Below, in pieces: positions 1 to 10,385 of a DNA stretch of 64,000 nt. This DNA comes from Glossina fuscipes. Taxonomy: Eukaryota; Arthropoda; Insecta; Diptera; Glossinidae. The translations under genes were made by a program, and so were the position numbers. The notes beneath the pieces are model-generated. The model saw only the letters and a program-made list of their open reading frames with translations, searched no databases and was not told where the DNA came from. Where the stretch lies: the NCBI RefSeq assembly GCF_014805625.2, contig NW_024003855.1, forward strand, positions 814,956 to 878,955. The letters are read 5' to 3'. Each line of letters begins with the position of its first letter. The stretch's first letter is position 1.

Positions 1-860
1 TGATGCATAGCACGAATTGCTGAAAAAGCTGGTGGTTTAGTTCTACATGTGACCGCTGGCAATTTTCAGATTCTAATATAGTGTAGCAAGTGCTAGGTAT
101 TGACTTTTGACGGAGATGTGAGTTGTGACCTGTTTCCATGTACTCGTTGATAAGATCTACGTGATGTGTTTTGATTTCTGAATGCTTGTTCGGTTTCCTT
201 TCTAAACCTTGAAAACACTGAAGAGCGCACTCAGGGAAATTTCGAGGTAGATCACTTTCTCTTATTTTATAGAATATGACTCTGAATCAAGATGAATTAT
301 TGTTTCTTGAAAATCTAACTCAAAAATGTCATCTTCGCTGGTCGCAGGATAAGAATCAACTTCTCAGAAAAACTTAACCGTTGTATCCAAATTGCTTTCT
401 TTGTGCCAAATAGGTTTAACGCTTGTTCCTAATGACAATTAATTTGCGGTAGAACATCTACCACCAGAGACCACCAATCCAATTATGGTTTTTCGCACGG
501 TAAATAAACTTCTGGCTAAGCATTTGGTCAACAAACATGTAATCGAAGAGAAGATCACCATCGGCTAGAACATCGATACGGTGTGGTTTGTAAAGTAAGA
601 GATCTGGTAATCGCACATATTTGGGTATGTTTCAGGGGCTTACATTACGCAAAGTTGCAAAGCACCATCTTGTGCGCCAGAAATGGTAAGAGATTGTTTC
701 TTTATTCGTAGTTGAAGTTGATTTGATAAACGAGAATAGAATTTTATCAGTTGAGACGTTGAATATAATATGGCACGACAAGATACGAATGACACGACAA
801 GATGAAGAATCACTCGATTTTTCTATAGGACTGCTGCTGCAACCAACCATATGTTTGAAG
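1..860 (-). pseudogene. BEL/Pao retrotransposon pol remnant (protease to RT entry)
   Basis: Read on the minus strand, this edge of the window carries broken peptides in BEL/Pao pol order. Around 600-465 a protease-like tail reads KPHRIDVLADGDLLFDYMF, followed by HNWIGGLWW. Around 250-110 comes ALQCFQGLERK and then HVDLINEYMETGH, which resembles the conserved segment just before the BEL/Pao reverse transcriptase, where a leucine-glutamate-arginine-lysine block precedes a GH motif. The open frame at 632-904 covers only the upstream part. Several stops and frame changes separate the pieces, so this is a fossil. The RT core would lie to the left, outside the window. Family assignment is by motif order only. 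Confidence 0.6.
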
Positions 861-2770
861 ATAGCGAAAAGTTTTAGGGTTGAGGTGGAGTAACAGATGA
901 TCACGAAACAGGTGTAGATTGCGATGCTATGGAAATGGCAAGTTGTCTCGTAAATGCAAATAAAATTGGAGAGGACAAGGCGGCAGTATTATAAAAGAGT
1001 GCATTATAGGTCTTAATGGAAACTGCTATCTTTGTAATTCATTTTCCAAAGGTTGGTCTTTGTAATTTTGCTTTATTCTAACACTTCTAACCTACTAAAC
1101 TTCGGCTTAAGCTAATTATTTTCGGCTTCTTCTGATTTCTCTTTATTTAATCCTAATTTTCTTAGCCTAACTTACTCTAGCATTCCCCGTCAGAGACGAA
1201 AAACCTGTGAGGCCAAAACGAGGGACGATTTTGGTTCCTGACTGCGCACATAGCAAACCATAAAAATAAATATGATATCTTTAGTTAAAAATGCAACGTG
1301 ATGTTAATTTTTGATACAGTTTCGCAATTATCAAGCTTTGCAACGAAGCCGCATATAATAAAAAGAAAAATTTGTTTTTCTCTGTGTCATAGGGCCTAAA
1401 TTAGAAGTATAGTCCCGTGGTTGGTTTGCATATATGTAGAAAAGTGGTTTAATTTGAGTTAAATTTTGTAGCAAATTAAGCTAACAAAAACTAAGTAATT
1501 GATTTGATTAAATAGTTTGGCTAGAAATGTGTAATTCTATTTCAATGATAATACAATTTGTGCATTTAAAAAATGGCTAGAACAGAAACATTATTAAGAC
1601 CACAATGGAAACGTGGAAGATGAGCTATATGAAAGTAAGTCGGTAATTGAGAACATACAATTTATAAATGCTTAATGAAAAGGACTACATATCTTATTGC
1701 ATTGTAATGGTTATAGTATGTTTTCTTTTTTTAAGCTTTTTTTATGTTGTTAATTTATATATATTGTAGTTATTTATTAATACATTATATGGATATATCC
1801 ACTTTCGTTTATTAGTAACACCATATAGCCAAATTACTATGTATGAAAAGTTTCTAAGTCATAAATAAACTGGATTAAAAATGTGTGATTTACGTGATGT
1901 AAATTAAACGTTTTTTTATTACTGTGAGACAAAATTAGACTTTAAAGGGCTCTTCAGACCCAAAACTCGGTGTCCGCTACAAACTTATCGATAAGCTATA
2001 AGGAGACCAAGAAGACGGGTAAGTAAAGAACTCAGACCCAGGGACGAGGTTCTCCATTTGGTTAGTTAGGGTTTCACCGGCCGGTATAAAATTAAAGGGC
2101 AAGTACGTGCAAATTATTGGGTGTAACCGGCCTAGGAGGGTTCATGAGTAAGATATAAAACCCCTCCCATAACTCAAGAACTAACTAGCTCAGCTAGCAC
2201 GTACGATTAACTGACAGGCTTTTATTCCGCACCGCAAGGTTGCCCTAACTTATGCGCAGTTAACACCTTTGACTTTTAGAGGACTGATCAGAACAAAGTT
2301 ATATAATTTGTTACAGCGTGTCTACAAAATAATGAAAAGATTAAAAAAAAAACAAAAATGTGTCGCATATTTAGGGCTTAAACACAATGATGAGACTTTT
2401 TATAAGTCTGCGGGGTATATTAATAAGAAACCGCCTTACCTTATTATTTTATTAAAAGAAAACAAGGAAGTCAAAGTAAATATAAACAAAAACATACGAT
2501 TTGAGAAATAAAACTAAAGAAACCAACATAAATGTAAAAAGCATATATATGAAAAACATTGATAAAAAAATTAATACAAAAGCAAATCAAATATTTGACT
2601 GATTAATAGAATGAAGGATGAAGACAACTGACTTTAGAAGTAAGGACATGGAGGCCGGCTAGGGTTTTGATCTGATATATATAACATATATCTAGCAGTT
2701 ATTGCTTGATTTTCATTCCTTATAAAATAATATAGAGTATATAACAAAATCTTAATCTTAAAACATTTAA
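861..2770. other. No recognisable gene; possible LTR-like promoter patch
   Basis: I see no gene here. The stretch is AT-rich apart from a more GC-rich patch at about 1940-2260, which holds a TATA-like GATATAAAACCC near 2152. That patch could be a solo LTR or a promoter, but I found no matching second copy, so this stays a guess. A lysine-rich 80-codon frame at 2269-2511 starts at a non-ATG codon and resembles no family I know. Confidence 0.4.
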
Positions 2771-2782
2771 ATAAGTACAAAA
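2771..2782 (+). repeat. Target-site duplication, left copy (ATAAGTACAAAA)
   Basis: The 12-mer ATAAGTACAAAA sits immediately before the I-like 3' fragment and recurs at its tail. The last few bases of the second copy merge with the (TAA)n tail, so the true duplication may be 9-12 bases. Confidence 0.75.
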
Positions 2783-2856
2783 GTGCTCAATGTCTCTTTT
2801 TTTAGTCTAAGAATTCAATTCATTAGTCTAAAATTAAAATAATAATAATAATAATA
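2783..2856 (+). mobile_element. Orphan 3' end of the I-like LINE (extreme 5' truncation)
   Basis: Seventy-odd bases starting GTGCTCAATGTCTC and ending in repeated AAT units match the last part of the 3' UTR and tail of the I-like LINE copies at 63450-63518 and, inverted, 22569-22645. There is no coding sequence. Identical 12-base flanks on both sides identify it as a genuine short target-primed reverse transcription product, not a chance similarity. The near-identity to the other two copies argues that it is fairly young. Confidence 0.8.
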
Positions 2857-2868
2857 ATAAGTACAAAA
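2857..2868 (+). repeat. Target-site duplication, right copy (ATAAGTACAAAA)
   Basis: Exact second copy of the 12-mer at 2771-2782. It follows the (TAA)n tail of the I-like fragment. Confidence 0.75.
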
Positions 2869-3947
2869 TAAACATAAACTAGATAAATAATCTCTAGATG
2901 TAAAATAAATTGCTGCTGTTTCTTCTCAAGTGTTGTTTTTTTTTCTTCTTTTAATTGTGTGCATACCTGTAAATGAGTACGATGTCCCTTTCCTACAAAG
3001 CCTCGTAGAACGTTGTCTTAAGTGCTTACATCACCCTTAAGTAGCTGATTGAGGATGGTTCTTCCCGAATTGACCTTGGCGATAAGAAGCGCTTAGTATA
3101 ACTGAACCTTAAAGCATACGCAGCTTTCTAAGAATATTTCTTTCAAATACTTATGGATATTCTACATAAAACACACAAAGTCTCTGTGTCGTTTGATAAC
3201 CATGCCTGAAACATGCTTTCATCACTTAACACATTAAGCCAAAACAATGGGATGAAACAGAAAATCAATTCCAAAGAATTTGACAACAAATCAAATTATA
3301 TCATCGCAAAGTATTTGCACATTTTCTTCATAGGAATAAAATTTTGCATGGATCACGTATCTTATAGTTATAGTTGGTTCGCGATGTAGCCGTTAAACGT
3401 TCTTGTGTGCTTCGCTCAAGATTTTCGTATCATTTACGACAAAGATCGGAGAACATAAGTCGTTCACGGTCGTACTAGGACTGAAGAGGGAAAGTAATCA
3501 TCTTCTTTTAATAAGTCGAATACTAGTAACAATCTAAATTGGCTTTGTGGATATAATTAACGTTTACCCAGCAGAACCTGGAATGCAAACGAACGAATAA
3601 TTTAATATTAAATAATGAATCTTCGTCTGACAAATTCTATTGTAGCGTTTATTATTTATTTGTTTATATATGTTGATAAATAAAACAAATTAAGTTATTT
3701 TCACATTTTTAAATAAACATTATTTATTAATAAATATCAATATTAAAATTAAAAGTTTAAGTAACCCCCAAACCCATTTATCAGTAAACATTGCATTCTA
3801 TCATTGCAAATTTCACTTACCTAGATTATTCTTAATATAATAAACAGTCACAAAATACACAAAATATTAACACCTTCTGTTAAGATGTGAATAAGTGTTG
3901 ATCAGTCCATGCACTTTAATGTACTAGGAACTTGGACGAACCGCGAA
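2869..3947. other. No recognisable gene
   Basis: AT-rich sequence with homopolymer runs and no frame or motif that I can assign. Confidence 0.5.
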
Positions 3948-5348
3948 ACTAATGAACATGCCAAAACAATAATTTTAGTCGACTGACTGTCATGCCAAAA
4001 TTTCATTACGTATTAATAGGATAATTAAAGCGAATTACAATGAATTTATGCTTAGACTTGCAAAAAATGTCATGCGTACGCGTCTTCTATATAAACATGC
4101 AGTGTCAAGAACATTTTGACAAACCGACATAATTATGTAATTATAAGTTACAGATAATTGCTGACCAATGCAAATTGATCGCTTGTCATTTTTGTGTGTG
4201 CTGTTTTTGCTTTCTTTTTTTGTAATGAAATTAAAGGTTAGGTGTGGTAGCATATCACTGAATTATGATGTTACATAGAATTGATGTTCTTAGTATTGCA
4301 TACACTTATGTATGTACAACTGATGGTTTTAACACCTTCATTAATTAGTGTTCGCCATACAGCGACTTATTACAACAAGACTAGTACCTTTTTCAAGCCT
4401 CGATATATATAATATGGAAAGAACATGTAAGAAAGCCCCAGGCTTTTATTTTTTGTCAAGATAAATTGGATAAAATCTATGTTTCACTTTTTATTTTACT
4501 AAAAGTTGTTGGGAAAAAAAATTAACTTGCCACGTCGCGACGTCCACCGTAATTAACTTAGACTTAATCCGCTATCTTTTGTCGTCGTAAACTGTCCCCT
4601 TCTACTCCCCAAGTCCTATTATTTGATACTTATATCGATTGTATTATTAAGAAAGCTTAGTCCACCATGTCATGTGTCCACCACATTCATTTTGGAATTT
4701 TAGAATTAGAGCTTTCCTGGTTCGCTTTTATTGAACTTTGGCTAAAGCTTGAGCCTGATTCGCCGGAGCATTTTCAAAACGATTTAAATCTTTTCAGAAA
4801 AGATCGATTAGATGATATTGATGATGCTGTTTTACTCGCCATATCGGTTGCCTTCTCCTCTTATTTCTTTGTATTTCGAACTCGTCATGTCGAGTGTATT
4901 GCTACTCATGTGAAAGCTGGAAATCAACATTTATATAGAACTTGTGTTCGCATATTCTGCCAAACGAGGATATTTCTACGTATAAGAAACATGGCGGAAA
5001 CGTGGCTGAAACGTTGTCCTCATAGTTTTGGGAAACTTTAGCCTACAGCAAGCCATTCGATGCGATAATCATATTTCATGCTATGTGGTCCCCACTTCAA
5101 CTTCTGATAAAACTCATGTACTTTTTAATGAATTATTTGATCGAAACATTCTTCAATACAATCATATTTCAAATTACAATGGCAGTTTCGTAGATCTTTG
5201 CTTTGCCAATTTCCTAGAAATAGTTGTAAATCATTTTTAGCGGTATGGCCAAAAACTTTACGAGATGATTTATGAAAAATTTTTTAATAATAACAGATCG
5301 TTTTTAATGTTTTCAATTTAATATCTTTGCTTTTTTCAATATTTGAAA
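3948..5348 (+). repeat. Left arm of a large inverted repeat
   Basis: This arm is the reverse complement of 7270-8604. It contains the same two translated frames, of 124 and 70 residues, letter for letter. The few differences I saw are single bases, such as C/G near 4560 and T/A near 4450 and 5107, plus a segment of about 66 bases near 4088-4155 that is present here and absent from the other arm. The inner edge is sharp after AATATTTGAAA. The outer edge is near ACTAAYGAACATGCC. No target-site duplication is visible outside the arms. It could be an inverted duplication, a foldback-type insertion or an assembly artefact. Confidence 0.85.
4667..5245 (+). pseudogene. CR1-like LINE endonuclease-domain remnant (left arm)
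   Basis: Broken pieces of the N-terminal apurinic-type endonuclease of the CR1-like family. FIELWLKLEPDSPEHF corresponds to FTEIWLKPDLHSSELF of the intact copy. ILQYNHISNYNGSFVDLCFA corresponds to its LVQYNGTPNCNGRFLDLCFA. The central part that would hold the GDFN catalytic motif is scrambled by frameshifts. It is 5'- and 3'-truncated and sits wholly inside the inverted-repeat arm, so it inserted before the arm was duplicated. Confidence 0.8.
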
Positions 5349-6230
5349 TTGACAATGATGTCAAAGGGAAAGGTTGCGATTTCCACAGTAGCAACTACGT
5401 CTAATGTAGTGTCCCTAAGATCCATTTCTATGCCAAATATGGAGTTGTACGCAGCGGTCGCTGGCCTAGCGAAGAAAATCAGAGTCGTGAATGGAATCAA
5501 TTCAGCGTTGACAGATTCCAGAACAATGCTGGGATGGCTCTCTTCTCACCCAAGCAAATTTAATAAATTTTTTATGATTCGTGTTGAATAAATTTATGAG
5601 CCTAAACACGTTAACCAACGAAGTTGGGTATCAGCTAACGATAAATATTTTTCTTATTGCAGGAGATTGCGTCGCGCAACTGCCGCTTTTATGCTGCATC
5701 TAATGTGCATAGAAATTACTGTTAAACATGAGAGACTATCAGAAATGATAATCGTACGAAATGATAAAGAAGCCGAAGCTGTTTCTTACCAAGCAGGCTC
5801 AGCAACGTGAATGTACCGACGCAATCAATCAACTCAAGCGTGTTGAAAGCATTAACAAGCGTAGCTCGATAGGGGAGTCAATTAGATCTTTTGATGACGA
5901 CGGTCTATCGCGTTCATTGAAGAGCGGAAAGGATGCGTCGCTTTAAATCCTTCATTTTACCGTGTAACAACCATATAACGTCTTTAATTGTAAGAAGTTA
6001 TCATTAACAATCGCACCATGTATATTGTACAAAAAAGAAAGCCAATACGTTGTAAGAATAATGCAACAACGCCTACTGTTCCACAAATGCCACCAATGCT
6101 GCACTTGTTAGTTTCCAACGTCCATTTATTGGTGTAGACCATTTTGGTCCATTCACGGTGTCAGTGGAAAGGAACAGGCAGAAAAAACGGGGAGTTGTTC
6201 TTACTTGCCTAAAGAATGTTTCTTTAAACG
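5349..6230 (+). pseudogene. BEL/Pao pol remnant (RNase H to integrase)
   Basis: The 5343-5591 frame reads SISMPNMELYAAVAGLAKKI and then LTDSRTMLGWLSSHPSKF. These fit the start of the BEL/Pao RNase H region, with a metal-binding Glu in MELYAA and Asp in TDSRT. Past the stop, RRLRRATAAFM near 5665 and RPFIGVDHFGPFTV near 6120-6165 fit the linker and integrase segments in the right order. Stops and frameshifts interrupt it throughout. It fills the left half of the spacer between the inverted-repeat arms. The element strand is plus, opposite to the BEL/Pao remnant at the window start. Confidence 0.7.
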
Positions 6231-6829
6231 ACCACGCGCAAAAGTAAGTAATATTGTCATGATTGTCGACGAATATCTGAGAAAGCAATATTGCTGTCTT
6301 AGGCAAGCCTCCATATTTCGATTGCAGATTACAAATATCGGCAACTCGTCATATAGAGCAAGGAGGAAACTTACTTTTTCTTTTGTTGCCACGAAAAGAA
6401 AAAGTGCGTCTAATAATTTAATTAAAGCTCCCTACTTAAACAAATAACAATTACAGAATAATAATTGTGAAGTATTTTAAGATAAATCTGGAAAAATTAT
6501 AATAAAAAACTTGCTTTTTGAAAGAATGGACGACTTTTCCATTAAATTCGTGAAGCAATCCTGTGTATGCGTAATTGACCGATAATAATTTGGGTGAAGG
6601 AAGATTGCGAGTCATTGCAATCGCTTGAATTTTTAAACTAATTAGTTGATATATTTTTTAAATTCACCAAATTTCCATATTAGCTAAAAACATCTGCCCT
6701 GTGAATGACAGTTGACAATGTTGACCATTGTGAAAATAAATGGTAACTCCAAAAGCATAGATTTACATTGACCAATTTTTTTCAAAAGTAGTTACAAACG
6801 TGCTTTATACGGCCGTCAAGTTTAAATTT
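6231..6829. other. No recognisable gene (inverted-repeat spacer)
   Basis: Overlapping short frames run on both strands around 6073-6447. None extends the integrase remnant convincingly, and the rest is AT-rich. Confidence 0.4.
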
Positions 6830-7200
6830 CTTTTTAAATTTTTTGGTTAGCTGGGAGCACAACCGAAGTATCTGAACCACTGTCCACTAAATGGAAAATT
6901 TCGGTGTCTGTATACATACAAGAGGAAGATAAAACCGGAGGAAGTTGTTCGCCATTTATTTCCATGCCATTAATGGTATCGCAGGATAGTCTTCGTGAGG
7001 TATAACTACCTCTACTATAACTTCTTTGTCTTAACGGGTAGTAAAAATATCTCTTTAGCTCTCCTATGCCTTTGTAAGTTTCTTAAAGTCTGCATGGATA
7101 TCTGAAGTAGGTAGAAATAAGTTCCCAACCGTTCCTTCGTGGCGATCGGTGGATGGCTTAGAATACAGAATTGTAGCTTCCTTAATGGAGACTATTTTAT
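6830..7200 (-). pseudogene. Retroelement aspartic-protease-like remnant
   Basis: On the minus strand one frame reads RQRSYSRGSYTSRRLSCDTI and, further on, IFHLVDSGSDTSVVLP. The latter has the D-S-G-S-D-x-S pattern of a retroelement aspartic protease active site (D-T/S-G). No reverse transcriptase follows downstream in this orientation, because the inverted-repeat spacer changes to the plus-strand BEL/Pao remnant. It could be Ty3/gypsy or BEL/Pao. The motif is short, so confidence is moderate. Confidence 0.4.
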
Positions 7201-7269
7201 CACTGCACTCTATTGAATAGAAAGTAATTGGGATTGTACCAGTTTTAAATCTATGGTTTAAATTTCAAG

Positions 7270-8604
7270 TTTCAAATATTGAAAAAAGCAAAGATATTAA
7301 ATTGAAAACATTAAAAACGATCTGTTATTATTAAAAAATTTTTCATAAATCATCTCGTAAAGTTTTTGGCCATACCGCTAAAAATGATTTACAACTATTT
7401 CTAGGAAATTGGCAAAGCAAAGATCTACGAAACTGCCATTGTAATTTGAAATATGATTGTATTGAAGAATGTTTCGATCAAATAATTCATTAAAAAGTAC
7501 ATGAGTTTTATCAGATGTTGAAGTGGGGACCACATAGCATGAAATATGATTATCGCATCGAATGGCTTGCTGTAGGCTAAAGTTTCCCAAAACTATGAGG
7601 ACAACGTTTCAGCCACGTTTCCGCCATGTTTCTTATACGTAGAAATATCCTCGTTTGGCAGAATATGCGAACACAAGTTCTATATAAATGTTGATTTCCA
7701 GCTTTCACATGAGTAGCAATACACTCGACATGACGAGTTCGAAATACAAAGAAATAAGAGGAGAAGGCAACCGATATGGCGAGTAAAACAGCATCATCAA
7801 TATCATCTAATCGATCTTTTCTGAAAAGATTTAAATCGTTTTGAAAATGCTCCGGCGAATCAGGCTCAAGCTTTAGCCAAAGTTCAATAAAAGCGAACCA
7901 GGAAAGCTCTAATTCTAAAATTCCAAAATGAATGTGGTGGACACATGACATGGTGGACTAAGCTTTCTTAATAATACAATCGATATAAGTATCAAATAAT
8001 AGGACTTGGGGAGTAGAAGGGGACAGTTTACGACGACAAAAGATAGCGGATTAACTCTAAGTTAATTACGGTGGACGTCGCGACGTGGCAAGTTAATTTT
8101 TTTTCCCAACAACTTTTAGTAAAATAAAAAGTGAAACATAGATTTTATCCAATTTATCTTGACAATAAATAAAAGCCTGGGGCTTTCTTACATGTTCTTT
8201 CCATATTATATATATCGAGGCTTGAAAAAGGTACTAGTCTTGTTGTAATAAGTCGCTGTATGGCGAACACTAATTAATGAAGGTGTTAAAACCATCAGTT
8301 GTACATACATAAGTGTATGCAATACTAAGAACATCAATTCTATGTAACATCATAATTCAGTGATATGCTACCACACCTAACCTTTAATTTCATTACAAAA
8401 AAAGAAAGCAAAAACAGCACACACAAAAATGACAAGCGATCAATTTGCATTGCATGTTCATATATTAGGCGCGTACGCATGACATTTTTTGCTAATCTAA
8501 GCATAAATTCATTGTAATTCGCTTTAATTATCCTATTAATACGTAATGAAATTTTGGCATGACAGCCAGTCGACTAAAATTATTGTTTTGGCATGTTCGT
8601 TAGT
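7270..8604 (-). repeat. Right arm of a large inverted repeat
   Basis: Reverse complement of 3948-5348 with only scattered single-base differences and about 66 bases fewer. Arms plus spacer span about 4.66 kb and could fold into one long hairpin. The outer edge is near 8604, beyond which the sequence no longer matches the left flank. Confidence 0.85.
7373..7951 (-). pseudogene. CR1-like LINE endonuclease-domain remnant (right arm)
   Basis: Mirror copy of the remnant at 4667-5245. The 124- and 70-residue translated frames are identical to those of the left arm. They carry the same stops and frameshifts, so the damage predates the duplication. Confidence 0.8.
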
Positions 8605-8764
8605 GATCGATGCCATTTCGCCATATGCACCCAAATTGCGCTCTGACCACCTTATCATCAGGCTTCTCATCTTTCTCTGACAATAGGTATTTTCTCTTTG
8701 TGCTGGATAAGTAGCTTTCACTTATATGAAAACAGATATCTCGTCAGCCCAAAGAGCTGAAGGA

Positions 8765-8865
8765 CAGGTATGGTACATGAGCCCAATACCTGTTATGAAG
8801 ATTCAGTAGAATCTGTTCAGAAGCAACTCTTGTTCTTTGCCCTTAGGAATTAAATTTAGCCGCGT
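8765..8865 (+). pseudogene. CR1-like LINE RT C-terminal fragment, part 1
   Basis: DSVESVQKQLLLFALRN followed by a stop corresponds to DSIESIQKQFLLFALRN of the intact copy. Just upstream, a frame-shifted VWYMSPIPCYE corresponds to VWSPSYRCYV. The next expected residues do not follow here; the family sequence resumes near 10105. Confidence 0.65.
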
Positions 8866-10084
8866 TTGTATCTTTACATCTCTACCATGGTAATTTAACA
8901 ACTTTTAGCTTCACGAGTGAAGCTTGTCGTGTCCAGTGTCCACGTTACGCACACACACATTTATCGCTCTTTATTTACGATTCTCAATTGATATTTACAA
9001 AACATTCGCTCTTGGAATTACTGCCTACTAAAGCAAGGTTTCGTAGCGGGAAATAACGCTTTGATACGCAAAGAATGTAATAGCTGTACTTAAAGTAGGC
9101 GTTTACAAAATAATTAATAAAGGAGCGTTTTGTAGTAACATACATAAAATAGCTACAACGTAAGAGTATGGTATTAGAGGTTATTATAATATGTTTATCA
9201 TATTTAACTCTTATGAGACTTAATTAGGGGAGCGATAAGTAAGTATATTTAATAACTAGAATATATATATAGCAATACAATATTAAGAAGGAGAATGCGT
9301 TAATATAATGAAATATTATAACAAAGAATAGCAGTACATAAATATATTTTAATTTAATATAATATTATAAAAATTGAGAGATATCCATATATACATGTAA
9401 CATAAATTAATATAACATTATATGGAACTAATTACATTTATCATACATATATCAGTGTGATCTTTTAAAACCAATTGTTTTATTCCTGTAGAAAAAGTTG
9501 CCTTTCCAAAAATGTGTTGTTAGGCAACCATCTCTACATTTAACATACCGTTTATTTATGCCTATCCATAGTAGACATTTCTACGTATGAGTTACGAATC
9601 AGTAGCACTTATTATGGAAACATATTAATTGTTTATATGATAAAAGAAATGTTCTCAAATAGAAAATAAATGTTCAATGCTGATTTTAAAAAAGTGCATG
9701 TGAGAGTAACGAGAGGGATCGTTCACGAATCGCGTTATATACACAATAAGGAGATAAATAGGGTCAAGCATATCAATACAAGCGTATTGTAAATATATGG
9801 ACAACATGCAATATGTATTAGTACACGTGTAAATCCTAAACGCTTGTATGGTTTACCGTAGGATAGATAGGTTATATTTTACGACATATTGTGTATATTG
9901 CGTACGTAAATACTGTTGTAATTGGAGAGATAACATTATTACAACTCGCAATATAAGTGCTATGGTCGTATAGACCCCATATAGATTTCTTAATCTGATC
10001 AAACGAATGTGGCCATTTTAATGCTGAATCTATGTGGACGTCAAATGATGTGCCTCCGATTTTGCACGTCACGCACCTTATAAA
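8866..10084. other. No recognisable gene; apparent insert inside a CR1-like fragment
   Basis: About 1.2 kb of AT-rich DNA stands where about 60 bases are expected from the family sequence. I see no ORF, inverted ends or target-site duplication that would name it. Confidence 0.4.
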
Positions 10085-10385
10085 AATAAATTTCTTTTGT
10101 TAGCCTTATCATCACTTGGCAATCGTACACTTATCCTTGGTGAATGCCTCATAATTAAGTTAATGGATGGTGCTATTGACTCGACTGCATTATTTGGCGA
10201 GATATTCTGAAATGTGCTTAACAGCTTCTATAGGAGCTTTATATTGATAAATCTTAGTCACTTCACCCGCTTAAGATCTTTTGCAAATATGTAAATGGTA
10301 TCTATAATTTAATCTCAACAGCGGATGCTTTAAATCTTCGTAGGGTTTCACTCCCACCTCGGACTTATAGCAGCTAAGGGTGTGC
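10085..10385 (+). pseudogene. CR1-like LINE RT C-terminal fragment, part 2
   Basis: From about 10105 the frame reads LSSLGNRTLILGECLIIKLM and DGAIDSTALFGEI, against family LSLPSLEKRRFVLG and INGAIDSPALLREI. A shifted frame then gives FCKYVNGIYNLISTADALNL, against VCKYLNYIYHLFSLSDSLK. The 3' UTR and GGAATAAAT tail seen in other copies are not present. Together with 8765-8865 this looks like one copy interrupted by the DNA between them. Confidence 0.65.

Noticed and set aside
1940..2260. GC-richer patch with TATA-like sequence as a solo LTR
   Set aside because: No second copy in the window, no clear ends and no flanking duplication. Noted only as a possibility.
2269..2511. 80-codon lysine-rich plus frame
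   Set aside because: Starts at a non-ATG codon, low complexity, no known motif, surrounded by non-coding AT-rich DNA.
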